The notes under the pieces are model-generated. The model was not told the origin of the DNA. It ran no database searches and saw only the letters and a program-made list of their open reading frames with translations. Of a stretch of DNA of 64,000 nt, positions 43,001-51,244 are shown piece after piece; the first letter of the stretch is position 1; each line of letters begins with the position of its first letter. Location: NCBI GenBank assembly GCA_009760855.2, contig WPIO01000156.1, positions 308,501 to 372,500 on the forward strand. Reading direction: 5' to 3'. This DNA comes from Cristatella mucedo. Its lineage: Eukaryota; Bryozoa; Phylactolaemata; Cristatellidae. Both the position numbers and the translations under genes were made by a program.

Positions 43001-44799
43001 AAGTAGAAACAGCTTCTCCTTCATGACAAAACAGCCTGTCGATTTTGCTCCTCCACGATGTGGGATGTAGTAGCACCAACCAGATATAAATCGGCACCGA
43101 TTTAGGAGTAAAGTCGATTGTCTAAATGCAGCTTAACTCAAGCAACAGCAGCCGATGTTCAAGGGGCTTGCCAGGTTCTGCTTTATGTCGTTGCTCGGTG
43201 ACCCTATTGCAAACGCAACTAGAACAAATATGGTAGACATCTTTCTCAGACCCAAACTCTAGTGGGCTGCAGGCTGATGTGCTGAATAACTACCTTGGTT
43301 TTTCCCAGTGGTAAGTTGCTTGCCTTTGATGACCGAGGTCGTGGGCTTGAGCCGGGTGCCATATGTGAAGTGCCTGGATAGAGAGTAAGTTCTTTTAGGG
43401 TGCTGTACAGGTGAAATATACCGTATTTTACCGTGTATAAACCCCCACGATGTATAAGTCCCTCAAATTTTCGAACCAATTTTATGCTCTTTTCGGAACT
43501 GTTTAACTATACTTCAAGCAAACTCAAATCCTTTGGAGACCATGCCTTTAGTTCGTATGCTTCCAAAGCCTCGAACTCACTCCCGACTTGCGTCACATGT
43601 CCTGACTTGTCCACATTTAAAAAGAAATTAAAAATGTGTCTATTTATGACAGCATTTAGTGGTTCCCTGTGATTCGCCCATTTGTTGCATGCTGCCACTA
43701 ACCACACTTGCATGCTGACCCTGTGCATGTCACCCCTAACCGTGTTATTCTTGTTGTTTATTGAGCATGCTACCACTAACCATTCGATCATGCTTCCTTT
43801 GCGGCAAATGTAAATCACGTAGAAAGAGATTGAGTTCTCTGAAGACGCTTTATCAAATGCATTATTATTATTATTATTATTATCATTATTATTATGGAAA
43901 ATATTTTTTGTTCACTAATTGAATGAACTGAACAATATCAAGGCTCATAATGATCACTCAAAGCCACTCCCACTATCCTCTGTTTTGACCAAGTCCGTCG
44001 TTGTTTTGGCTGGATTCGTCGTTTTGGCCGGATCCTCCGTCCTCCAGGTCCTCATCTGTGCAGTCATCGATGTCAATGACACCATCACCTTCATCCTCCA
44101 TTGTGAGGGCTTTCCAAGTCCGTGTAATGTCGAATTTGTGTTGATAAACAAGCCTATCGAACACTTTTTGGTGACCAGTTAATCTTTGTTGGTTGGCATT
44201 CAAATCAGGAACTTTGTTTAGCACTATATTAAAACAAATAAGTAACCTCCCATGTATAAGCCCTCTCTCCATTATCTGACCCCAAATTTCGGATAAAATG
44301 GGATTATTATATATGGTAAAATACGATATGGCATATATATATATGCAACACATAGATAGGCACATGCAGCAGTGAGTGTCTTGGCCCACCAGATTTTTAT
44401 TTTTAGGGCAACATATTCTTCTCTTTCTGGGGCTGCCATGTGGTTATATGGGTTAGCTCAATGTGTGTTTATGTGTGTATATATTTTGTGAACTTGTGTG
44501 TGTGCGTATTGCTGAACAGCAAACGACTGGGAGCTCTCGGAATACAACCGAACTTAACAACCTTTAATCAACGACTCTGTTCTGCAGACGTCAATGCTAA
44601 CGGAGCTTCCTCTCGTCTGTGCCCAGGAATGCTGCACTCCGATTGGCCAGCGCCGTTGCTAGCGCCAGCAGCAGGAATGCTGCGCCTCGATTGGTCAGTC
44701 AAGTCGGGAGGGCGGCTCCCCAGCCCAGTACCGGCAGACAACATATAGGAGCTGCGCTGTTGTAGGCTGGGGTATGCATTCTCTATTACGATCTCAACT

Positions 44800-44874
<75 letters not shown>

Positions 44875-47800
44875 CTATACCGGAAGGTAGTGGTAAGGCC
44901 ATTTGTGGTTGCTGCCCTCGGCAGCTGGTGGTCAGATAATGAAGCCCGTCTGGCAGACCTCGGCATTTTTTCGCAGCATAACGACCGCATTTCGGCTGCT
45001 TTGAGTCTCGGATGCCACCTCCAAGCCGTGTGGTCCCAGGATTCTTAGGTAGCACCCCCGACCCCGGCAGGGCAGGGTTCCACCAGTTAATGTTCACATT
45101 TTCAATAAATCATTCTTAAACACACAGATATATAGGAAACACTATAGAATATACTCGACTCGGCATTTAAGAATATCGGATATAGGATTACTCCACTTAT
45201 AAGAATAGCTGTTCTGCATCCCTGATTTATTCCAGCTATAGTCTCACTCCGCACATGGGAATGAATAATCCACCTATAAGAATGGCCATATGCTGGCCTG
45301 AGAGTATTCTTATAAGCTCTATAATACTTGTATCTACTGTATATACTGTATCTTATATCTACTGTATATTTATACACTGCCCTTCAAAAGTCTCTATGCG
45401 CCTCGTCCATCGATCAGAGTTCGGTTGTTACTAATGCTACAGTAATTGATTAAATTGCAGCAATCTGTCAATACAATTTTGGCCTCGTCGCAGTTTGCTA
45501 TGTTAGCCTTAGTGAGTAACTGCATTCGCACCTGCAACTGTCACTGTCAGTGGTTTGCATGTAAACAGAGGGGCATGTGTGGTTACGTGACTACAAACCA
45601 CCTCGGGGAATCCATCTGGCAGAACCTATTTTTGGCCCGTTTTGTCACGGACGATACCTTGGCCAATGATGAGCTTAGGTACCCGGATGGCCTCCAAGAA
45701 GTGAGGGAAGAATCACGTGACCACACAGGTTGCATCAGCACGTGACCTGTTGACCCTTGACCTCTTGGGGCCAGCTCCTGTATTGAAGCTCACTACACGA
45801 CCAGAACATGTTGTGCTGACAGTTGCACTGCTTTTTGAAGATACGAGAGCGTTTGGATGTTGCTTCACGGATATGGCCATTCAAATAAAGAAATCGGAAG
45901 GTGGCTGAAGATTTCAGAGAGCACTGTTAGGATCATTATTAGGAAACATCCGGTTTATGAGTGCACAGAGGCACTGCCTCATTCGGGTTACCCTTGAGTA
46001 ACGTCTCCGAGGGAGGACCGGCTCCTCAAAAGCATGGCTCCAAACAGGTTTGCCACTGCTAAAATGCACTGCCAAAGTCTCTGCCAAGCTACCGGAGCCG
46101 TCATAAGCCAAAATACCGTGAGTGGACTGTTTAATGAACAAGGACTGGCGATTTTGGCAGTAAAGGTTAGCCCACTGCAGGCTTCGTACCCACGACGTTG
46201 ATTATGAAAGCAAGTACCTTACCACCTGGGCTATCACGGCCCTGCTTTAGTCCTGGACAACTGCAAAGTGGTGGACTGATGAGTCCAAATTGGATCTCTT
46301 TGGCTTCGACAAAAGGATGGAGCACATTCGCCCGATACTGGGTAAAGCGTACATATATTGTTATCTTCAAAAGACCTCAAAATTTGTTCATGGAAGTGTA
46401 ATGGTATGGGGTTGCTTCTTAACTTCCGGTGTTGGGCATCTGTAGTAGATTCAAGGAACTGTTAATCAGAATGTCTATATTGACATTGTACAGAATGTTG
46501 GCATGCCATGTGCTTAGGCTCTTCACGAGTTGATTTCTGTTGGCAGTATGACAACTATCCGAAGCACACTGCTGTGGCAAACAGTTTTTTTTTTACGAAC
46601 CCCCTCCACTTCGGCATCGAGCCAATTGAGATCATGTAGTGGCCAAGACAAAGCTGCACTTGAACCCAATAGAGCATCTGTAGGACACAGTCTACCGTGG
46701 CCTAAGGTTCAGAGTTCTCCGGTGCATGAAACCCGATGAGTTGTTTGAGGTTTTGAAGGATTGCTGGGCGTCAATTCCTTCAGACACGTGCTGGTGAAGT
46801 CGATGCCGAGATGGTTGAGTGAAGTTATTAAAAATTACAGTGCCTCGGCAAGTTATTGATTGTACCCAATAAATTACATATAGTTATATATTTCTTAGCT
46901 TTTCTGCATAATAAAAAAGTGCTACACAGTTAGGTCCAATCTAAATTTTGTGTTTTGAGTAAAATAGTATGCTGGTAGCAGGGATGCAGAAACTTTTGGA
47001 GGGCAGTATACATGTTCTGCCGGGAGGTATTTCTGAAGGGCCTTCCTTGACTAACCCTGGATAGTGGTAGCCGTGCCAGGCTGTGCCATGGAGGTGGCTC
47101 CCACCTACTACCACGTCCCAACGTGCCGACCTCTGGCCACTTGCCGTGTCACTTTTGTGGGAAACCTTGTTAGCCAAGATCAGCCTCACTTTATATAGCA
47201 GCAGAAGAGCCTTTACGGGTATCACCGCCACTTTCGGGGGCCAATAAAGGATTGACCACAGCAGGACTCGAACTTTTGACCATGATAATAATAATAATAA
47301 TAATACACTTGATAAATCACCCTGTGGTGAAGAGCGAGCACCTTAGCTCTGGGCTAGGACCCAGGGGCTCAGATAACTTGGCCGGTCCGTATGTCTCCGG
47401 CCGGCTCTTTGCCTGCTGAGAGTCTCTCCACTCATTTCGAAACAGTAGGTGGTTCTCACCCGAGTCATCCTTCAGCTCTAACCCCACCCATCTCTGACCT
47501 ACCTGACTCTTCTCCTACCCTATCGCTCGATTTACCAAATCGCAATGTTGGTGCTTCAATGGGTCTTTTGGTGCAAAGCGGACATCCATTTCAGCCGCCC
47601 TGAGCTGCTTCTTCCTTGCTACTCACGTCTTCGACTGCCTTGCTGACTCAGCTATGATTATCAATTTTTCTTTGTTACAAGAGATGAAGTCTGTTGGCTG
47701 CCTCATGTGTACCGAAAGCCTTAGGCTTAGAGTGCACCGTAGAAAACTTTGCTTCGCCTAACACCCACTTAGTCTTTATGGTTTTGTGGAGTTACAGACC

Positions 47801-50208
47801 AAGATACATTACATTACCTTACAGGTTAATTTGATGTTTTTGTAGCTGCATGCATATCTGTTCGAGTGTTTCCGCATGAGCTCTTGCCTCCCTGAATGGG
47901 GTGCTTTGTGATGTTTTTTCGAACCGTGAGTCTACGACAGTGTCACGGTAGCCACAATTAAGCATCATTGAATGGAGCTCACATTACTGCTTTTTTGCAG
48001 GAGGCACTAATGCATCAGCGATCCAAGGAGTGCCTCACCGCTGTCCGGAGCGGTGCAGCTCTGCACGAACACACACTGTTGCCCGCCATGCAGCGCTGCA
48101 ATGCCGGCGCCGGCCGAGCTGGCCGCTGCAGCAGCCGCGTCGTTCCTCTGTCCAAGTACTGCCTTCGTCGTATCCTTTTGTGTATGGGCATATATCGGCT
48201 GCTAGCCGCCGGGCCAGGTGTCTAGCACCGTCGTGCCGTCATGCACTGATCTGCGAAGCCACGAGGCAGATCGTCACGTGACACGATCTAGACCGTCACG
48301 TAGCCCGATCTGGGCCGTTGGTGGGCCAAGAGGCAGCCGTCTCATATCCCCTTGGTTTTGGGGGCGCAGCAGTATGGCTGCTATGCGATTTCTCAGCATG
48401 CAGGCGCTGTGTGCATAGCATGGTCGCACAACGACTTGTCGTTGAGTTGTCCGGGTTTGAAGTGCTCGGCTACTGATTGTGTCTTTTGGTGCAGCGCGCC
48501 GAGTTCTCCTTGACTACGTGTCTCACAGACATCTTGAGCGATCCGCACCAAGTGCTGTTCAAGCAGTGCAGCTTCCTCGGTGGCCGTTGTGAGAGGCTCG
48601 TGCCCGCCGTCTTCAGCAGAGCTCCGCGGTGCGACTTGCACGAAGGGTTCAGCAGCAGCCGAGCGGCGGCCATCATCCAACGAGCCCAGCACCCGGTGGC
48701 CGCACCACTACCTCTGCTGCTGCCGGCGCAGCAGCAGCAGCATCGGGTGTCGCCCACTACTGGGGAAGTGGAAAATGGCGCAGCTGACACAGCTGATGCA
48801 GCTGATTCAGTGGCCGCAGCTCTGGTGAGCGCTTGCGAGTGAGCCATAGGCAGCCGACGCTCATTACCATTTTTGGGTCGGCTAGAAAAAGTCGGCTAGA
48901 TGTACAGATAGGTGCCCTGTAGGTGCCCTGCTCTCCGTTTGTCATCATGCTTTGCCAGCCAGGGCATCACACTCTCGTTCAATGGCCATGTCTTAGTCCG
49001 TTGTTGCGTCTCGTGTTGTGCACATGCCTGCCGCTTTCCTAAAGAATTACTTATACACTGGGAGGTTGTGCATCGACCGCCTGCTGGCCGGTGCTATGTC
49101 ATATAATGCTAATACTACTACTACTACTACTACTAATAAAAATACATTTCTATAGCACTCTCGTAGAACTCAATGTCTTTCTAGGCACTTTACATGAGTT
49201 GCAAAGGAACCATGGTCGAATGGTTAAAGGTAGCATGCCCGATTTCAACAAGCATAACATGGTTAGAGGTGACATGCACAGAGTCAGCATGCAAATATGG
49301 TTAGTAATAATTATAACAACAATACACTTATAAAGCGCCCTTAGAGAACTTAATCTCTTTCTAGGCGCTTTACATTCGCTGACAGCTTAAGGCAGCATTG
49401 ATGGAGATATTGTTGACTGATAAGCATGATGGTATGATGTCCATAATTATGTTGTTACTAGCTATTTCTATTGTCATTGGGACGAGCACGTAGCCACTCT
49501 TCGGTTCCGACAGACTAGCTTTTTGTCTTATCTCGATAGTAAGTCATGCATTGTTGATTTTGGATGTCAAGCTCGACGACGAATGCCACTGTTCTCTCAT
49601 GCTAACGAATATCAGTAGCTGTTAGCCGCCATGTCAATGTGCAACACACCGTACAATCAAGCCATGTAGGCTGCTTTGGTAAGGCGCTGCTGTGAAAGGG
49701 AAATAGCTAAGTTCTCTCCGGTGCAATGCGCACCCCCATCAGGCCGGCATGATGTGTTCCTGCCTTGGTTGAGCTGACACAGGATGCCTCTTTACTCATT
49801 GTGTACTTGTGACTAGTTGTTTCTGGTGGCAGGGTCGCATCCTAGCCGAATTGTCACCATCAACTATCGGTGTGGGTATTAAAGAGCAAAATGCATCCGT
49901 CACCGACATTTATGATGCTGTACTGGACCAGACTCCGGTCAGTGTAGGCGACCTGCATCTACAATCTATCACGGTAAAAGCTAAGGTGGTGCACCTACAT
50001 GCTGTGTGGCTGTGTAACAAATCGGTTAAAACTTTAGTTGCACGATGCATGCAACTGCTAGTGTCAACATTGAGTGGCCGGCCGATCTTACCTTGTTATG
50101 CTATCATCTTTTGTACGATTTGCATTTACCATATGTCTTGTCTTTTAGGTTAGTAGCACCATTGGCAGTCAGGCAGACCCACCAAATGATAATGATAACG
50201 AGCACTGA
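30022..50208 (+). CDS. KANSL2: KANSL2, NSL complex subunit 2 (nine coding exons, 526 aa as modelled)
   Basis: KANSL2 (Drosophila Dgt1/NSL2) belongs to the NSL complex, where KAT8/MOF acetylates histone H4 at active promoters. Exons: 30022-30230, 34755-35038, 38769-38886, 40482-40651, 42063-42196, 48001-48169, 48529-48824, 49833-49973 and 50149-50208. All splice sites are GT-AG and in frame. Two zf-C3Hc3H modules are seen. The first uses C14, C21, C32, H35, C47, C58, C72 and H75, with FCWRHILED between. The second uses C338, C348, C359, H362, C375, C382, C396 and H399. Between them are an acidic stretch (WRGEPNSDNDSGDSEADD) and the helix EKLIRLQSLYVDQF near residues 220-233, both diagnostic of KANSL2 rather than INO80D. 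Human KANSL2 is 492 aa. Exon 3's start is the weakest boundary. Confidence 0.93.
30340..30745 (-). mobile_element. LINE-A 3' fragment in KANSL2 intron 1
   Basis: Antisense copy with TCTCTTTCTAGGCACTTTAT, the CTGACAC/GTCAGC 3' UTR blocks, and the end of the RT frame near GGTCTCCAAAGGATTTGAGG. Confidence 0.8.
30795..31130 (+). mobile_element. LINE-B 3' end with (ATTAC)n tail
   Basis: Shares CGACATCTACT, GGCACATC, TGCTCTCCTGACTC and CACCCACATGGTCTTTATGA with the 23.7 kb copy. It ends in five to six ATTAC units. Confidence 0.78.
31158..31775 (+). mobile_element. Two LINE-A 3' ends in tandem, SINE-1 remnant between
   Basis: First 3' end at 31158-31412, SINE-1-like CTTTGATGACCAAGG remnant at about 31418-31482, then a second 3' end starting CATTTAAAAAGAACTTTAAA and ending (ATT)n at about 31775. 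Confidence 0.78.
31778..31893 (+). mobile_element. SINE-1
   Basis: TTTGATGACCGAGGTCGTGG, GCTCGAGCCC, then a decayed tail ending GGGGTTATACAAATCTATTG. Confidence 0.72.
31905..34300 (+). mobile_element. LINE-A, longest copy (RT domain and 3' end), decayed
   Basis: Contains the RT start (SPLDPIPTVLL, then FKKAIVRPLLKKETLDQENL at about 32245-32440), the DLSATFDTIDH-like palm near 32660-32690, and LGFHLCAGDS at about 33095-33122 where active elements have YADD. The C-terminal part and 3' UTR follow. The catalytic DD is lost, and stops and frameshifts are present. A LINE-A 3' end (about 32818-32995) and a reverse SINE-1 (34063-34205) are nested inside. Confidence 0.82.
34063..34205 (-). mobile_element. 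SINE-1 nested in LINE-A 3' UTR
   Basis: Antisense copy with GGGGCTCGAGCCCACGACCT and CACCTTAACCGCTATACCAA. It interrupts the LINE-A sequence ACCACTAA|CCATTCGATCG. Confidence 0.82.
34755..35038 (+). CDS. KANSL2: KANSL2 coding exon 2
   Basis: Acceptor cgtgcag|GCTTTG completes Gly70 and gives LCVEH, the last Cys/His pair of the first zinc module. An Ala/Thr-rich linker follows. The donor GCTGCTG|gtgagt is 30 bp before a LINE-A fragment. Confidence 0.85.
35068..35489 (+). mobile_element. LINE-A 3' fragment starting 30 bp after KANSL2 exon 2
   Basis: Well-preserved end of the RT frame (GGAATCCAACAGTCTACCAA) through TTATCAAGTGCATTATTATT. Same orientation as the gene. Confidence 0.88.
35495..36145 (+). 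mobile_element. LINE-B 3' fragment with internal minisatellite
   Basis: Matches the 23.5-23.9 kb copy. At about 35920-36075 a unit of roughly 18-22 bp, like ACTCTCCTGCTATATAAA, is repeated about eight times imperfectly. The element's own sequence GCTATACAAAACTCTCCTGC is the evident source. Confidence 0.75.
36285..36705 (+). mobile_element. LINE-A 3' fragment with inverted LINE-A nested
   Basis: Plus-strand LINE-A up to about 36368, a reverse LINE-A tail at about 36369-36565, then plus-strand 3' end to (ATT)n at about 36705. Confidence 0.72.
36800..36955 (-). mobile_element. SINE-2 (diverged)
   Basis: GCAGAAGAGCCTTAGAGGAC, then ACGACCTTGGTCATGAAG; reverse orientation. Confidence 0.6.
37740..38026 (+). 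repeat. Long polypyrimidine tract (CCCTYTCTCTCT)n
   Basis: About 290 bp almost purely C and T on the plus strand, with 10-12 bp sub-periodicity. Three overlapping open frames here are artefacts of composition. It could adopt triplex (H-DNA) structure; that is inference. Confidence 0.95.
38769..38886 (+). CDS. KANSL2: KANSL2 coding exon 3 (acidic segment)
   Basis: Donor TTCAA|gtgagc is firm. It encodes WTSAEDSCSEEP, AWRGEPNSDNDSGDSEADD and PFK, matching the human WRGDPDSEAD region. The acceptor at 38768 (gcacgcag) keeps frame but has a poor pyrimidine tract. In-frame acceptors further upstream (for example near 38647) would lengthen the exon. Confidence 0.75.
39286..39412 (-). mobile_element. 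SINE-1
   Basis: TTTGTATAGCACACCGAGAG, CAGGCACTTCACATATGCC and AGGGCTCGAACCGACGACC; reverse orientation in KANSL2 intron 3. Confidence 0.75.
39968..39998 (+). repeat. Short (AC)n microsatellite
   Basis: About 16 AC units. Confidence 0.9.
40482..40651 (+). CDS. KANSL2: KANSL2 coding exon 4
   Basis: Acceptor tgtatgcag|GTACGT, donor GCTCAAG|gtaact. It encodes FTEEEAVKITREKLIRLQSL and YVDQFKHLQQKL, the longest stretch of near identity to human KANSL2. Confidence 0.93.
40771..40836 (+). repeat. 33-bp tandem duplication
   Basis: Two adjacent copies of a unit beginning GTAGGTTGATCCTTCACCGC; they differ only at the last base. Confidence 0.93.
40840..42050. other. KANSL2 intron 4, no recognised feature
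   Basis: No mobile-element signature or second gene was recognised. Confidence 0.45.
42063..42196 (+). CDS. KANSL2: KANSL2 coding exon 5
   Basis: Strong acceptor (eight T then acag), donor GGCATC|gtgagc. It encodes NILARERNRAAVRYRKRTGI, corresponding to the human LLAKEREN...RRYRQRYGV helix. Confidence 0.88.
42690..42869 (-). mobile_element. SINE-2, full length
   Basis: Sense reading: GTGATGGCACACTAGGTAAG, GCGGTTGCCTTCACGACC, GGTTTGATTCCTGCGG, GCGATCCATTATCGCC, AGCCGTAAAGACTCTTCTGT, CGCTATACAAAAAGAGGCTG, then an A-rich tail. Confidence 0.85.
43290..43422 (+). mobile_element. SINE-1
   Basis: CTTTGATGACCGAGGTCGTG, then GTGAAGTGCCTGGATAGAGA and GGGTGCTGTACAGGTGAAAT. Confidence 0.75.
43418..44330 (-). 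mobile_element. TIR DNA transposon remnant, split by LINE-A
   Basis: Imperfect terminal inverted repeats: ATACCGTATTTTACCGTGT at 43418-43436 and the complement of ATATCGTATTTTACCATAT at 44329-44311. The minus strand between about 43970 and 44330 encodes what looks like a transposase C-terminus with a short acidic end (MEDEGDGVIDIDDCTDEDLE). The superfamily is not assignable from this piece. A LINE-A 3' end at 43505-43893 sits inside. Confidence 0.55.
43505..43893 (+). mobile_element. LINE-A 3' fragment nested in TIR element
   Basis: From AATCCTTTGGAGACCATGCC to the (ATT)n tail; same blocks as other LINE-A copies. Confidence 0.85.
44560..44760 (+). promoter_or_regulatory. Duplicated CCAAT-box segment, promoter-like
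   Basis: Two copies of GGAATGCTGCRCYYCGATTGG about 60 bp apart (near 44627 and 44671), each with an ATTGG (inverted CCAAT) core, followed by a TATA-like ACATATAGGAGCTGCG. It could be the regulatory part of an LTR or another mobile element; no matching second LTR was seen. Confidence 0.35.
44803..44873 (+). repeat. (AC)n microsatellite
   Basis: About 35 AC units. Confidence 0.96.
45375..47008 (+). mobile_element. Tc1-like DNA transposon, decayed (about 1.63 kb)
   Basis: Inverted ends CACTGCCCTTCAAAAGTCTC (from 45375) and the complement TACTGCCCTCCAAAAGTTTC (from 47008), each preceded by TA, the Tc1 target duplication. Transposase pieces in order: a helix-turn-helix-like ESTVRIIIRKHP region (about 45915), ALPHSGYP, WTDESKLDLFGFD (46271-46309, a catalytic Asp region), VHGSVMVWGCF (about 46388) and GTVNQNVYIDIVQN. 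Multiple stops and shifts, so it cannot move itself. A SINE-2 piece is nested at about 46166-46243. Confidence 0.88.
46166..46243 (-). mobile_element. SINE-2 head nested in Tc1
   Basis: Sense reading GGGCCGTGATAGCCCAGGTG, GTAAGGTACTTGCTTTCATA and a B-box-like GGGTACGAAGCC; tail absent. Confidence 0.72.
47180..47372 (-). mobile_element. SINE-2 split by a LINE-A tail
   Basis: SINE-2 body (GCAGAAGAGCCTTTACGGGT, ATAAAGGATTGACCACAGC) at 47180-47282, a short LINE-A (TAA)nTACACTTGATAAA piece, then the SINE-2 head (GAGCGAGCACCTTAGCTCTG). Confidence 0.68.
47385..47826 (+). mobile_element. LINE-B 3' end
   Basis: Shares CCTGAGCTGCTTCTTCCTTG, TGACTCAGCTATG, GAAGTCTGTTGGCTGCC and the ending AAGATACATTACATTACCTT with other LINE-B copies. 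Confidence 0.78.
48001..48169 (+). CDS. KANSL2: KANSL2 coding exon 6 (start of second C3Hc3H module)
   Basis: Acceptor ttttttgcag|GAGGCA, donor CTTCGTC|gtatcc. It encodes EALMHQRSKECLTAV (human EALLHRQLKERR) and Cys338, 348 and 359. The His362 codon is split across the intron. Confidence 0.87.
48529..48824 (+). CDS. KANSL2: KANSL2 coding exon 7 (end of second C3Hc3H module)
   Basis: Acceptor tctcacag|ACATCT completes His362 and gives ILSDPHQVLFKQC, aligned without gaps to human CLTHICQDTNQVLFKCC. It continues to Cys396 and His399, then an Ala/Gln-rich linker. Donor GCTCTG|gtgagc. Confidence 0.88.
49009..49071 (+). repeat. 63-bp perfect direct repeat, copy 1 (KANSL2 intron 7)
   Basis: Begins TCTCGTGTTGTGCACATGCC and ends GGGAGGTTGTGC; identical over 63 bp to 50456-50518. 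Flanks are unrelated. Confidence 0.95.
49110..49385 (-). mobile_element. Two adjacent LINE-A 3' tails in KANSL2 intron 7
   Basis: Reverse copies at about 49110-49300 (with a CTA/TAA repeat tail) and 49305-49385 (ACACTTATAAAGCGCCCTTA, TCTCTTTCTAGGCGCTTTAC). Confidence 0.8.
49833..49973 (+). CDS. KANSL2: KANSL2 coding exon 8
   Basis: Acceptor gtggcag|GGTCGC, donor ATCACG|gtaaaa; 47 codons in phase 0. The sequence (RILAELSP..., then VTDIYDAVLDQ) is only weakly like the human KEIAEDPVDILGQ region. Placement rests on frame, splice sites and position. Confidence 0.72.
50149..50208 (+). CDS. KANSL2: KANSL2 terminal coding exon 9
   Basis: Acceptor tgtcttttag|GTTAGT, then 19 codons and TGA at 50206-50208. 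The tail is short and acidic/Asn-rich (NDNDNEH). No canonical AATAAA was seen between the stop and the next LINE fragment at 50776. Confidence 0.68.
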   Translation, partial: VSSTIGSQADPPNDNDNEH

Positions 50209-50455
50209 CCGGTCGCCCTGACTCAAGATCAGTCATCATCGTCTATCGTATCAGGGGCTGCTGGAGCTTAAACTGCAGCCGTTGGCTAGCTGCGACTTCA
50301 CTCGCGAAAACTCGTATCTGCACATGAACTTGCACCCTGCCTGTTGCTCAGCAGCCATGTACCATCTAGGCAGTGGCTTGACAGCATGTTCAGTTTGTAT
50401 TTAAGTACTTTCATACTTGAATTGTGTAATGAACAAGTAAATGTTTTTCAAAAGT

Positions 50456-50518
50456 TCTCGTGTTGTGCACATGCCTGCCGCTTTCCTAAAGAATTACTTA
50501 TACACTGGGAGGTTGTGC
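50456..50518 (+). repeat. 63-bp perfect direct repeat, copy 2 (KANSL2 3' flank)
   Basis: Identical to 49009-49071, about 250 bp after the KANSL2 stop codon, so possibly in the 3' UTR. Confidence 0.95.
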
Positions 50519-50775
50519 TGAGCCCTGTACAACCTCGGAGCAGCTAGCTGCTGTAGTGAGAAGAATGGTTGTCTGTTGCTAGGCAACAAAGCCGTGGACT
50601 ACTCACCAACTGCATGTGTAGTTGATTTTCCGGGATCCCAGCTTGCTAGTGACTCGTTAAGGAGAATAGGTGCAATGGGATTCTGTTTTAGCATGTTTCT
50701 TATCGAAGTATGGTGCCTGGTCATTGGATCACAGGATTTTGTATGCTGGCTTAACAGTGTGCTCAACGATTTTAA

Positions 50776-51237
50776 TGATAATAATAATCATACATTTGAT
50801 ATAGCACCCTCAGATAACTCAATCTCTATCTAGGCACTCTGCATTTGCTGCAAAGGAAGCACGATCGAATGGTTAGTGGTTTCATGCTCGAAAAACAACA
50901 AGAATAACATGGTTAGGGGTGATATGCACATGATCGGCATACAAATTTGGTTAGTGGCAGCATGCAGTGTCAGCAGGCATAAGCACATAAAGGACGAATC
51001 ACAGGGACACACTAAATGCTGCGATAAATAGTTGCTTTTTAAGTTTCTTTTTAAATTAGATAAGTCAGGAGATGTGGCACAAGTCGGGGGTGAATTACAA
51101 ACTAAAGGCTCGGTCTCCAAAGAGTTGGAGATTTGTAAGAGGTATGGGTCAGCAGTTAGATTCGAAAAGCTGGTGGCACGATGCTTAGCCTGGTGGAGGA
51201 GTAGATCTGATAGGAAGGCTGGAGCCAAAGAATGAAG
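50776..51237 (-). mobile_element. LINE-A 3' fragment
   Basis: (TAA)n tail, GATATAGCACCCTCAGATAA, then antisense 3' UTR and the end of the RT frame (146-codon minus frame with LHSLAPAFLSDLL). Confidence 0.82.
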
Positions 51238-51244
51238 ACGTAAA

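Noticed and set aside
44500-45120. LTR retrotransposon
   Set aside because: Promoter-like module and an AATAAA are present, but no paired LTR, primer binding site or gag-pol trace was found.
48495-48530. Upstream acceptor (gtgcag at 48494) for KANSL2 exon 7
   Set aside because: Although TCLTD looks like human HCLTHI, using 48529 gives KYCLRHILSDPHQVLFKQC, a gap-free alignment that keeps the zinc ligands spaced correctly.
30022-50208. INO80D as identity of the plus-strand gene
   Set aside because: INO80D also has C3Hc3H modules, but the EKLIRLQSLYVDQF helix, the WRGEPDSE-type acidic block and overall length fit KANSL2.
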